Source: Nemopilema nomurai
Lineage: Eukaryota; Cnidaria; Scyphozoa; Rhizostomeae; Rhizostomatidae
Assembly (NCBI GenBank): GCA_003864495.1
Contig: ML133401.1
Span: forward strand, 1,317,308 to 1,381,307
Direction of reading: 5' to 3'
Length of the DNA: 64,000 nt
The stretch's first letter is position 1, and every line of letters begins with the position of its first letter. Under the pieces are notes generated by a model. That model saw nothing but the letters and a program-made list of their open reading frames with translations. It was not told the origin of the DNA and ran no database searches. The translations under genes and the position numbers were made by a program. Below, in pieces: positions 25,715-35,253 of this stretch.

Positions 25715-28700
25715 CCGACGTTGATAGGCAAATAGAACAAATTGGCTTAGAGTTAAAGCGAGATTTGGACATTGAAAACAGTACAAGTGACGAAAATCTG
25801 CGTGATACCGCGGGACTGCGAAAGCTGCTTGAGAAACTTAAGCCTTACGCAGCAGAAGAGAAAATGAAGAGAAATGACGTCATAGAGAGTTACAAAGTAC
25901 CAACGGAAGAAGAAGTCGATGAAATAATCAAAGATAAAGTGGAGGCTCTGCGGCAGCGTGATCAACTGCAAGTGGGAGGTACGCATGAGGAGGCAAAGTT
26001 CGCAAAGAGTAAGCAAGATGACAAAAGGCAGACAAGGACTGGTGACAATCAAGCTGGATCAGGCAATCAAGGGCAGCTGGAACAACTTCAAAATGATCTA
26101 CAGCTGATTGAGGGGGAGTTAGGAACCTTGGACGTAAGAGCAGAAGATATGCCGTTTTTGAAAGAGGCTATCTCGTCCCTAAAAAGCGCGATCGTTGAGA
26201 CAAATGAAAAGGTAGAGAACGCGGGGAAAAGGTCACAAGAAGAAACAAATGAATCGCTGGATGAAATAGACGAACAGATTGAAAATTTGAAAAAGCAACT
26301 GACAGACATTGCACTTGAGGGCTCACGGAAAAATGAACAGAGCAAGGTAGCAGGGGATAGTGAGGAAGAAATAACAAGAGAAAATGCAAAAGAAAAGATC
26401 GAAAGACTATGTGGGATGCTTGGTCATGAAAAGGAGAGAGTAACGGATATAATCATAAGCATGGAAAGTTTGGCAGAGGATATTAAAGATTCAAAAGAAC
26501 TGAAGTTTGCAGAGTTCAAAAAACGATTTGAGGTAAAAACAAATGAACTCAAAGCGGAAATGGAAGAGCGCTTGGATTCTGTAAATAGGGTATTGCGGGA
26601 TGCTTCTGATGCACTGAAATCTAGTGAAATCGAAGAAGAAAACGAGAAGAAAAATATAGTATTAGAAGAAAAGCGAGCAAAGCTTGTGGAAATGAATCAG
26701 AAAATAGCAACTACAAAATTTGACTTGGAGGGAATCAAAATATTTGAGAAAGAGGGTCAAATCGGTGATTTAGACAATTCAGATATCGAAGAGCTCCTTT
26801 ATAAAATCGAGGCAATTGAAATATCGATTGAGCGCATGGGAAGGACAATAAGTGACGCAAAAGAAGAAGGAGACACGAGGACACTAGATACCTTACTAAA
26901 GCGACAAAAAAGAATGAATGATAGCCTCGAAGCCGTGCAGCAAGAGTTAGCCAATCAGAAGAGTGTCCTTGGAAGGGATTTGAGTGACTTGCTAGCCGAG
27001 AGAAGGAGGATCGAAGAAGAGGTTAATGAGATGTTGGGGGAGGGCACGATTGAAAACGGTGGAGAAAGAGAAGCTATTTTAGAAATAATCAGTGGCTGTT
27101 TTGAAACTAGTGAAAGTGGTAGAGAGGACCTAGAGTTAGAAAAACGTGTATTACAGCGAGCAAAGTTTGCGGAGAGTTATGAAGACTTTGATAAACTGGG
27201 AGGACTTAAAGAAAAGGATGGGAAATTGCTCGAGGATATGATCCTGTCAACTGAATTGGATATTGGTGACAGACTGGAAGAAATTGATGAAATATGTAAG
27301 GGTTATGATCTAGATGAAAGTTTAGCATTAAACAAGGCATACTTACAAAACATGGTACAGCAGAGGTCTGAGCTGCATTGCGCTTTGCAACAGCTGGGAA
27401 AGTTCGATGAGCGATACAGGAACAGCCAATATGGTGAAGAGAACGGGGATGCGGAGGTGCAAATAGAGATGCACAGTAAATTTGAAGAACTAAGGAGATT
27501 GGGAGAAGTGAAGTTAAGTCTAATTGATGATAAGCTTGACAAACTAAATAGGATATTGGAAAGTCCCGTTTTCAAGGACAGCTTCAAAAATGGAGAAACA
27601 TCTGCGGAGGAAATGATGGAAGATGACGATGAAGAGGTTATAGCAACGATCAGAGAAGTAAAAGAAGAGTTCAATTCTATCAGGCTGATAGGCGATGCAG
27701 AGGATGACTGGAGTGGCTTAACTGATTCCCTTGTGAACGAAATCAAGCTGCGAAATGAAATGGATGCTGATATTAGCAGCCTGCTTGATGCTCGAGAAGA
27801 ACTTATTGACAAGTATGTTCAGGATATTACCAACGAGGGCTCTGAGAATGGAAGAGAAGGGCACTTGGGGAGAATAGCGGAGACAGACCAGAAGATCAAA
27901 GATCAAGGAGAGATTTTCGTTAGAGCGCTGTTAAGAACAAAGGATGGCGAAGAGGTGGCTAGCAATCAAGAGGATGACAAGTTAAAGCAATTGATCGCCA
28001 AGAGAGATGTGACAATGAGGCAACTCTTTGCATTGAAGGCAAAAGAGGGGCAACGAGGACACACGGCTACTGAGAAACAGAAAGTCGACGAGGCAAGCCC
28101 ATTAGGTAGAGATTTTCAAGAGGAGTTAAACACCCAAGATTTGAGAATTCTCGAATACAAAAGCCGTGGTCAGTCGGAGGAAGTCGAACGTGTGCAAAGC
28201 CCTAACTTGTATGCCGTGTTGAGAAAAGTTTACGATGAAACAGAGACCTTGAAGAACGAGGTTGAAAATGATGAAATACTTTTACGTGGTTGCAAGCCAC
28301 GTGATACGATGATGGAAACGAATTTGGCTGCTGATGTGACAGTGTCTGAGTTGGACAAAGACAGCAACAACAACATTAAAATGAAGGTGGCTCAAATCGA
28401 AGCCAAAATTGAGGATTTGGAAGAGAAACGGACAGAAATAATCCTTAACGAAAAAGATGTTGACTCAGATGAGGAAGTAGATGAAACAGAAATGATACAA
28501 AATATCGGTGATATGAAAGAAGCCTTGGAAGATTTTGAAAGAAAGCTACGCGTATTAGAAAGGAGAGAAGATCTGGTGAAGCAAATTGAAAACATTGTAA
28601 GTGATAGTGAAGTCTTGGGTGTGGACATTGACAGAAGTCAATTGCAGAAAGAATATGACCAGATTTCGGAAGAACTAGATAGTGTTGATTTGCAAATAGC

Positions 28701-31700
28701 AAAGTTTATCAATGCAATTAGAAATGAGTTAGATAAGAAAGATATCTTGTCTCCAGCTAAAAGGAAAGGTGACGAATTGGACGTTAAAGACAAGAAAGAG
28801 CTGTATGATGTCCTGCAATGCAAGTTGAACGATTTGATAAAGCAAAGAATGAGCATAGAAGAAGCCAAAGAGAAGGTTGCAAGGGTGAATGGGAACAAGG
28901 GAGAACTAAAAGAACTTGTTGATGACAGAAAGGATATCATTCAGAAGCTGGATGAAATGTACAAATTGTATACAGATGGATTGGCAGATGACAGTAATTC
29001 AAGGTGCATCCATGATAAGAGACAAGAGTATTTGAAGGAAAAAGAAGAAATAAACTTCCTTGAAAAGAAAAAGCAAGAAATAGCAAAATGTCTGGAAAGC
29101 TTAGAGGCTACTGGGGAGGCATCACTGGAGAATTCCACTAGTGGATTTAGCGATGTTGAAGACACGCAAGAGAAGATAGAGAGCCTGGAAATGGCCAACC
29201 AAGAGAAAAATGAACTCATTAGTGAAATGGCGGAGCAGATTTCAGCGTTGGAGGAACAGATTTTAGATTTGGAACAAGAATCAGAAATACTGAAAAACAG
29301 CTTTATTGAAAAAGAAGATAATATGTCTAAAGAGATCAAAAAGTTGAATAAGGAAAAAGACTCAATAACTAACATGCTTGAGGCTGAGAAAGACAAGAAC
29401 AAAGAAATGGGTAAGCAACTAACCAAACTAGATAAGTTGAAGGAGGAGCTGAAGTTGAAGGGAAGACGGATTGTGAAAATTGAAAATGAAGACATACAAA
29501 GCATGAGTCCAACAAAGGAGGATCTTATCGAAGATGAAAAGGTTGGCGACACAGATGACCTACGCCATGAAATTGATAAGATAACAGCAGTAGAGGAAAT
29601 AATGAAGCTAGCTGCAGAGCTTATAACTGAAAATGAAAGAAGGGCTACAGATTGCAGGGAGCTTGAAGTGGAAAAGAAAGAATTGACAGACATGTCCGAA
29701 GATCTTTTGAATGAATGCGAGGAACTGAGAAATGAAGCAGAAAAATGCAAAATGCAAGTGAAGGAAGAAGAAGACAGGACTGGAAAGATGAAACTGAAAA
29801 TGGATGAGCTTGGGCAGATGTTAGCGATGGAGAATGAAAACAAAAAGGAGTTGATAAATGAAAATGAGAAGTTGAAAAGCGAACTTGAAATGATTATAAC
29901 TGATAGTGAAGCCGTGCGGAATGAGGCAATTAGTTTCAAAAAGGAAAATTCGTCTCTAAGTGATGAAATAAAGGAACTTAAAAAGCAGCTGGAATTGAAT
30001 GAAAATGGCGGAGACAACAAGCATAAAACTATTATAGAAAAAGAGTACGAAATAGTTCCTTCTGAGGCAAGACACTTGATGAACGAGTCTGACTCTGCTG
30101 TAGATGTTGAGGAATTCAACGAAAAAGGGGAAAAGAACGATCCTGGTGGAACAGAAACGCAAAAGGACGCGGCAAGACTCGAAATAGAGAAATTGCTGGA
30201 GGAGATAAGAAGTCTTTCTTTGGCGAACGAGATTTTAGATGACAAAATGATGCTAGAACAGAAAAGGCGTAAAATGCTGGATGACAGGTGTAAACAGTTA
30301 GAGTCATTGTTAAGTGAAAAGAACAGGGAAATAGAAGACGATAAAGCTGAAAATGCAAAGTTACGGTCCACAAATAAAAGCTTAGAACTGCAGAGCGAAG
30401 AATTTGAAGATGAAATTAAGAAAGCGTGGAGAGAAAAAGGTGTTACAGCAAGCCAGGCACGGGATGCTGAAGAAGAACGAGAAAAATTGTTGGAGGCTTT
30501 CAATAAACTAAAAGATAAGCTTCATCAAGAAAGGCAGCAATCATTCGACGAGAAAGAGAAATTGTCTGAAGAGCTAAGAAGGAGAGCAAACGAAATATCA
30601 CGACTTAAGAATAATAAGGAGCTCGAAATGAACGAGGTTGAGAAGAAATTACTCAGCAAAGAAAGAAAGTTAAATAAACTGGAATTTCAACTTGCGGAAG
30701 AGAATGAAGCATATGAAGAGCTGGTGAGGAATTTTGATCGTGTGAAGAAGGCAAAGGAGAGCATAATGTCCGATTACGAGAAACAGCTACAGGGTCTAGG
30801 GGCAGAGATGTCGCGGCTGAAAAAAATAGAGACCGCAATGGGTCTGGAAAATTCAGCATTGAGTGACAAAATTAGGCTGTTGAAAGACAAACTGAGCAAA
30901 ATGAACATAAAAAGTGCACAGCAGAGGGACAAACTCGAACAACTAGCGAACGAGAACCAAAATGAGATGAAAGCAATGGTGGATCAAGCAAGTCAGGCTA
31001 AAACGCAGCTGACAAGGAAGATTAATGAGCTGGATGAACGCAAAGCTAGGCTCGAGGATGCAGCAGTAAAAAAGGAGGCGCAGATACAGCAGTTAGAAGA
31101 AAAGAATAGTGAGCTACAGGAAGGCGTGACAAGGAAAGACCAAAAAATAGAAGAACTGGAGGAGTGCCTGCAAAGGACTTCAAGGCTGGGAGGAACGATT
31201 GGCCGAGAATACGAAATGATTCAACAAGGCTACGAAGAGAAGTTACAGGCTGCAAAAATGGATATGTATGCTAAAGAGAAGGATAATGAAATAATCGAAG
31301 AGAGGTTGAATAAAAAGAATGCAGAGCTGAACGACACGAGGCTCCAACTTCAAAAAGAGACTAGAGATTTACGCAAGAGAATTACTGAGCTTGAGTTAGA
31401 GGCTGAAAACACAAGAGTGAGGCATGAAATGAAAAGGGCAGATTCAGAAAACCTGATTGCGAAGATCGAAAATAAATTGGCCCAGAATGGCGAGAAAGTT
31501 AGCAAGCGGGAAGCAGAGAATCAAAAACTAAAAATAGATCTAAAAAACATGGAGAAACTGCTTGCACAAATGAGGGAAAGACGAGAGGTAGAAATAAAAT
31601 CACTTGAAATGATGATGAAAGACATGGAAGACAGGTGTACAATGTTGCAAGAGAAAAACGTCAACATGAAAGAAAAGTTGGTGAAAGAAATTGAAGAAAA

Positions 31701-32619
31701 AGAAGAGCTCAAAACGATTGCAAATCACTACCTGGTGATTAAGGATGAAAACATTGTTCTTAGGGAAAAAGTGCTAGAAATTTCCGAAAACCAAGAAGCA
31801 AAAAAGGAAGCCGAGAGACTTTCAAGCGAGCTGCAGAAAGTGAAGGACAAATATGAAAAAATAAAACACGAATCAATCCAGGTGTTAAAACATTCGAATA
31901 ACATGAAACATGAAATTAAACGATTGAAAAGTCAAGTATTGGAAAGTGCACAAGAAAATGAAAAAGAGCAAAATCTTTTGGTGGAAAATCTAGAAGCCGA
32001 ATTCAGAAAAAGAATCGAGGAAATAATCAAAGGAAATCTTAAGGAAAAGGAAAAGCTGTTAGACATGTGGGATGAGGAAAGAGAAAACTGGGAAGTAGAA
32101 ATGAAAGATGAAATGGAAAATTCAAGATATGACCTGGAACGCAAATTGAAAGAACAGAAAGAGGATATGGAAGATGAACATATGAAAAAGTTTGCAAAAC
32201 TATTGAATGAAAACAAGAGAGTCGTGAATGAACTAAACGAGCGACTAAGGGAACTTGAAATTGAAAGATCAAGAATGGAACAAAAATTTGACGACGAAAT
32301 AAAATCCATAGAGAATCAATATGTTGGCGAAAAGGAATACATGGCAGTTATGATAAGGGAACTACTTCGAAACATAATTGACAATAAATATAAACAAAGT
32401 CAACTAAAGCAGTCGCATATGAATGAAGTGAAGAGTATCGAAGATAAATTTGAGCAAGACAAAAGGAGCATGGATATGCGATTGAAAGAGGAACTTCAAC
32501 TTTTGAGGGAGAAAGTCACTGAGCTGTTGAAAAAGGATACTGGAAGAAGGAATGGCAAAAGAGAGTACAGCAGAATGGACGATCAACTTCTATTGGACTT
32601 CGTGCCTAGAAAGCTTTAA
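25708..32619 (+). CDS. Giant coiled-coil protein, main part (continues from the frame at 23543)
   Basis: This frame is open from 25708, just after TAG 25705-25707, to TAA 32617-32619, about 2,300 codons with no intron. Its first in-frame ATG is only at 25864, and good heptad sequence (LADVDRQIEQIGLELKRDL) lies before it, which argues for continuation of the preceding frame and not a second gene. The first half, to about 29,100, is segmented: helices of 60-100 residues separated by acidic or Gly/Ser linkers. The second half is a nearly continuous golgin- or myosin-like coiled coil, ending in a basic tail GRRNGKREY and then LLLDFVPRKL. Joined to the front part the protein would be about 3,000 residues. 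It is likely a cytoplasmic scaffold or tether, but that is inference from shape alone. The long Ser/Phe-rich frames on the opposite strand are shadows of Glu/Lys/Leu codons. Confidence 0.88.
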   Translation, partial: KLADVDRQIEQIGLELKRDLDIENSTSDENLRDTAGLRKLLEKLKPYAAEEKMKRNDVIESYKVPTEEEVDEIIKDKVEALRQRDQLQVGGTHEEAKFAKSKQDDKRQTRTGDNQAGSGNQGQLEQLQNDLQLIEGELGTLDVRAEDMPFLKEAISSLKSAIVETNEKVENAGKRSQEETNESLDEIDEQIENLKKQLTDIALEGSRKNEQSKVAGDSEEEITRENAKEKIERLCGMLGHEKERVTDIIISMESLAEDIKDSKELKFAEFKKRFEVKTNELKAEMEERLDSVNRVLRDASDALKSSEIEEENEKKNIVLEEKRAKLVEMNQKIATTKFDLEGIKIFEKEGQIGDLDNSDIEELLYKIEAIEISIERMGRTISDAKEEGDTRTLDTLLKRQKRMNDSLEAVQQELANQKSVLGRDLSDLLAERRRIEEEVNEMLGEGTIENGGEREAILEIISGCFETSESGREDLELEKRVLQRAKFAESYEDFDKLGGLKEKDGKLLEDMILSTELDIGDRLEEIDEICKGYDLDESLALNKAYLQNMVQQRSELHCALQQLGKFDERYRNSQYGEENGDAEVQIEMHSKFEELRRLGEVKLSLIDDKLDKLNRILESPVFKDSFKNGETSAEEMMEDDDEEVIATIREVKEEFNSIRLIGDAEDDWSGLTDSLVNEIKLRNEMDADISSLLDAREELIDKYVQDITNEGSENGREGHLGRIAETDQKIKDQGEIFVRALLRTKDGEEVASNQEDDKLKQLIAKRDVTMRQLFALKAKEGQRGHTATEKQKVDEASPLGRDFQEELNTQDLRILEYKSRGQSEEVERVQSPNLYAVLRKVYDETETLKNEVENDEILLRGCKPRDTMMETNLAADVTVSELDKDSNNNIKMKVAQIEAKIEDLEEKRTEIILNEKDVDSDEEVDETEMIQNIGDMKEALEDFERKLRVLERREDLVKQIENIVSDSEVLGVDIDRSQLQKEYDQISEELDSVDLQIAKFINAIRNELDKKDILSPAKRKGDELDVKDKKELYDVLQCKLNDLIKQRMSIEEAKEKVARVNGNKGELKELVDDRKDIIQKLDEMYKLYTDGLADDSNSRCIHDKRQEYLKEKEEINFLEKKKQEIAKCLESLEATGEASLENSTSGFSDVEDTQEKIESLEMANQEKNELISEMAEQISALEEQILDLEQESEILKNSFIEKEDNMSKEIKKLNKEKDSITNMLEAEKDKNKEMGKQLTKLDKLKEELKLKGRRIVKIENEDIQSMSPTKEDLIEDEKVGDTDDLRHEIDKITAVEEIMKLAAELITENERRATDCRELEVEKKELTDMSEDLLNECEELRNEAEKCKMQVKEEEDRTGKMKLKMDELGQMLAMENENKKELINENEKLKSELEMIITDSEAVRNEAISFKKENSSLSDEIKELKKQLELNENGGDNKHKTIIEKEYEIVPSEARHLMNESDSAVDVEEFNEKGEKNDPGGTETQKDAARLEIEKLLEEIRSLSLANEILDDKMMLEQKRRKMLDDRCKQLESLLSEKNREIEDDKAENAKLRSTNKSLELQSEEFEDEIKKAWREKGVTASQARDAEEEREKLLEAFNKLKDKLHQERQQSFDEKEKLSEELRRRANEISRLKNNKELEMNEVEKKLLSKERKLNKLEFQLAEENEAYEELVRNFDRVKKAKESIMSDYEKQLQGLGAEMSRLKKIETAMGLENSALSDKIRLLKDKLSKMNIKSAQQRDKLEQLANENQNEMKAMVDQASQAKTQLTRKINELDERKARLEDAAVKKEAQIQQLEEKNSELQEGVTRKDQKIEELEECLQRTSRLGGTIGREYEMIQQGYEEKLQAAKMDMYAKEKDNEIIEERLNKKNAELNDTRLQLQKETRDLRKRITELELEAENTRVRHEMKRADSENLIAKIENKLAQNGEKVSKREAENQKLKIDLKNMEKLLAQMRERREVEIKSLEMMMKDMEDRCTMLQEKNVNMKEKLVKEIEEKEELKTIANHYLVIKDENIVLREKVLEISENQEAKKEAERLSSELQKVKDKYEKIKHESIQVLKHSNNMKHEIKRLKSQVLESAQENEKEQNLLVENLEAEFRKRIEEIIKGNLKEKEKLLDMWDEERENWEVEMKDEMENSRYDLERKLKEQKEDMEDEHMKKFAKLLNENKRVVNELNERLRELEIERSRMEQKFDDEIKSIENQYVGEKEYMAVMIRELLRNIIDNKYKQSQLKQSHMNEVKSIEDKFEQDKRSMDMRLKEELQLLREKVTELLKKDTGRRNGKREYSRMDDQLLLDFVPRKL

Positions 32620-34176
32620 TAGACACATTATATTGCGGTGGGACACATAACGAAACAGTTTGAGCTTCCAACCGGACAGTAGATTAATTAGCGTCCGCTA
32701 ATGTTATTTGTTAATATTTGGTTATATATTGAATTTCAATGCATTAAATGGAAATAGAATTTACACTTCGTTATGGAGTAGAAAATAGATGTTTGCAGCA
32801 CGCAATGTGATTAATGAGATCAACAGTCGGTAGGTTTAAATACCAGGACTCGTCCTGTTGAGAGATAGCATTATGCTTGAGCCTCGTTCAAGATTTGCCC
32901 CTAAAACTGCCAAAGCTAGTGAGCAGTCTTACCTAAAGTTATGTTCTACATGCTTGAGCACAAACAGCGTAATTTTTAAGAATTTTCACCAATTAATGCG
33001 ATCCTGTAGAGCGCCAAACCTTTTTCGGAGGCTAGGAAGAACATAACTATGAAATCGCGTACATCGTGGTTTCGGGAAGGTGTGGTAAACAAGCAAGTAG
33101 AAATCATTATCAACATTCACTGGTGCCAGTAAATATAGCTCGAGGCTTAGAGAATCCATTATTAACAAATTGTCTTTCTTCCTAAATCAAATTCACTATT
33201 AATTTGAACGAATATTAGTAAGGACGAGCACATTTTGTAGCCTGTATTGCTTATGCTTAGAAATCAATATCAAAATTCGAAACCATTTAATTTCATGTGA
33301 ATCATTCTTTTATTACCAATAACCACCATGTATTCTTTGTTTTCTGTGTATACGACCAGAGCAAGCCACAAAGAAAAGCACAAGCAAATTGATTGGGCCT
33401 ATCGTAAGGGTATTGTTCTCACTGCAGCAAACTAAGAAAGGAGTAGAAATGAAGTTGGCCCTGCCATGTTCAAGCTTTCTCACCAAAACGAATGCGGGCA
33501 TTATTTGCTGTGGTGCAGCAACGATGTATCTAAAGAGTCGCCTACCTTATTTATTGAGAATGCAGTATTAGCGCAAATGCAATATATATGAGAAAAGTAA
33601 TATATATAAATAGTTAGAAGAAAATTGACCGTTTTATGGGCTTTGCTCCAGGACCCGAAACACACATATGAAAAAAGAAAGCTGCAGTTGTTGTGTAAAG
33701 ACATGAATAATTCAATGAATACAATGGATACGCTGAGCACATTAGACTAAATGCATAAGACTTTAAATATCGGAGCTAATTCAAGTTAAAAACAAACAAA
33801 ACTGCTTATCAATATCATTCAACGGAAAATTGGAAGCAAAAAAGAATTTGGAGCACTTTAAAACCGAACAGCAATAACTAAAAACATTTCTATTCTACTT
33901 TTAATTGAAAGATTTTACGAGCTTGATAAGGATAAGGCCTAAATTCCAAAAACAATTACCATAACAATTCAATAATTCCAAGCAAGAAAGCTAAGCAAAG
34001 GAGGTAAAGAAAAACTTATCATTGTGCTAAAAACATCTATTCCTTCCCTAAACAAAATTAGCACAGCAATCTCCCCCTAAAAACCTGCTTCCTATGTCTA
34101 GATGAATAATGAAAAGAAAACGGCGTTGCTACACACACTTTGCAATCATCGCGAGTCTAGGGGGGGGGGGGGGGCA
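32620..34176. other. 3' flank of the giant coiled-coil gene and spacer
   Basis: AT-rich unique sequence without recognisable coding potential. It should contain the 3' untranslated region of the coiled-coil gene. It ends in a run of 15 G at 34160-34174 next to the MITE-like element. Confidence 0.45.
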
Positions 34177-34658
34177 CTATAAGCCCTGTCCTCATTAGGG
34201 CGAACCCTGTTTTGTCCACACTTGATTTTTATGTTTTGTAATGTTGGGTCACTAAATTGACACAAAGTCGGGGCGAACCCAGGTTAGCTGATGCTACGCA
34301 TGCGTTGTTAAATTACAACAACAACAAAACGACGACAACAAAACAAATTTTTCACAAACACGATTAAGATGGAAGTTGCCGAAGTCGCAGTTTATTGTAT
34401 TTTGTCCAAAATGTTTTTGCAGTTTATCGGCGCGCAAAACAAAAACACATCCAAATATGTGCATTTGTTAAAAAAACTAACCCAGGTTCGCCCCAGGTTT
34501 TGTGTCTACACCTCTGGGTCGAACCAACCTCTGAAGATGGATTAAACTAACCCAGGGCAAACCCAGGTTAGTTGTGTCCACACTGCAAAATCTAACCTGG
34601 GTTAGTTGAAACCTGGGGCGAACCTGGGTTAGTTTGTGTAGCATGGATAGGGCTATAG
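34177..34658. mobile_element. MITE-like element with inverted ends and repeated internal motif, about 480 bp
   Basis: The left end reads ctataagccctgtcc, and the right end, reverse-complemented, reads ctatagccctatcc, so the two form imperfect terminal inverted repeats of about 14 bp. Inside, the motif AACCCAGGTT or its complement occurs repeatedly in both orientations (near 34275, 34480, 34560-34570, 34600 and 34625), and GTGTCYACAC-type sequence recurs three times. There is no open frame for a transposase, so it would be a non-autonomous DNA transposon. A possible short target duplication (cta or ta) is too short to prove. The superfamily is not assigned. Confidence 0.7.
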
Positions 34659-34842
34659 TCATAACAGAAGCCTCAAGACATTTTTCAAAAGCAGCGCAAA
34701 ACACCGCAACAACGTCTCATCTAAAATAGAGGAGGTGGCCTCACGACTTGAATAAACGCCTAATATGACAACAACTTCATAGCACAGCAAGGCGATCAAA
34801 ACTTGAACTTCGTGGCAGGAATTTTGGTTTAAATGCTGCGAA

Positions 34843-35136
34843 ATGTATAAGCAGCAAAGCAAGGGGAAAAGAGATCATGAATGGCCCCTAAAAGAAACCT
34901 TCGGAGAAGTATTGTTAATTGGTACATTTCAGAAGTTAGACTGGCCTATTCACAAGCAGAAGTCTTTTTATAATTTTTCTACAAAGAGTCCAGGAGGTTT
35001 TGCTCCCACTAACGTTGTAACTGTGGCAAGTAGTTCAACAAATGATATTTATTACCACTTTGTTGAAAACAAGGATGCAAATCCCACGTTGGCTTGGCCG
35101 CAGAAGCCTATCTATTTAAAACATTCGCTGAAGTAG
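34843..35136 (+). CDS. Small hypothetical ORF (97 aa), doubtful
   Basis: A plus-strand ATG frame of 97 codons between the MITE-like element and the 3' end of the NCS-1 gene. I recognise no family. It has no signal peptide, membrane span or low-complexity bias. Composition is ordinary (for example FVENKDANPTLAWPQKP), but a frame this long is expected by chance in several kilobases. It could also be the edge of an unrecognised exon or transposon relic. Treat as unproven. Confidence 0.12.
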   Translation: MYKQQSKGKRDHEWPLKETFGEVLLIGTFQKLDWPIHKQKSFYNFSTKSPGGFAPTNVVTVASSSTNDIYYHFVENKDANPTLAWPQKPIYLKHSLK

Positions 35137-35212
35137 GAGTGTTTACATGGTCCGTTCTAGCGCGTAAGGGAGGCGTGTTGGGCTTATAAGCAGATGTGTG
35201 CAAAATACGGAT

Positions 35213-35218
35213 TTTATT
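35213..35218 (-). terminator. Polyadenylation signal AATAAA of the NCS-1 gene
   Basis: A canonical AATAAA on the minus strand lies about 36 bp beyond the NCS-1 stop codon (35254-35256). The position suits a very short 3' untranslated region, though use of the site is inferred. Confidence 0.55.
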
Positions 35219-35253
35219 AAAAAGTTTGTGTGTTATTGTCGCTTATTAAATAA

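Noticed and set aside
28941..30503. 520-codon Ser/Phe-rich frame on the minus strand
   Set aside because: It lies antisense to the coiled-coil gene; reverse complements of Glu, Lys and Leu codons avoid stops and give Ser/Phe-rich frames. Many shorter ones occur along the same gene.
25765..32619. Main coiled-coil frame as an independent gene starting at 25765
   Set aside because: The codon at 25765 is TTG, and good coiled-coil sequence precedes it in frame; the first ATG is 25864.
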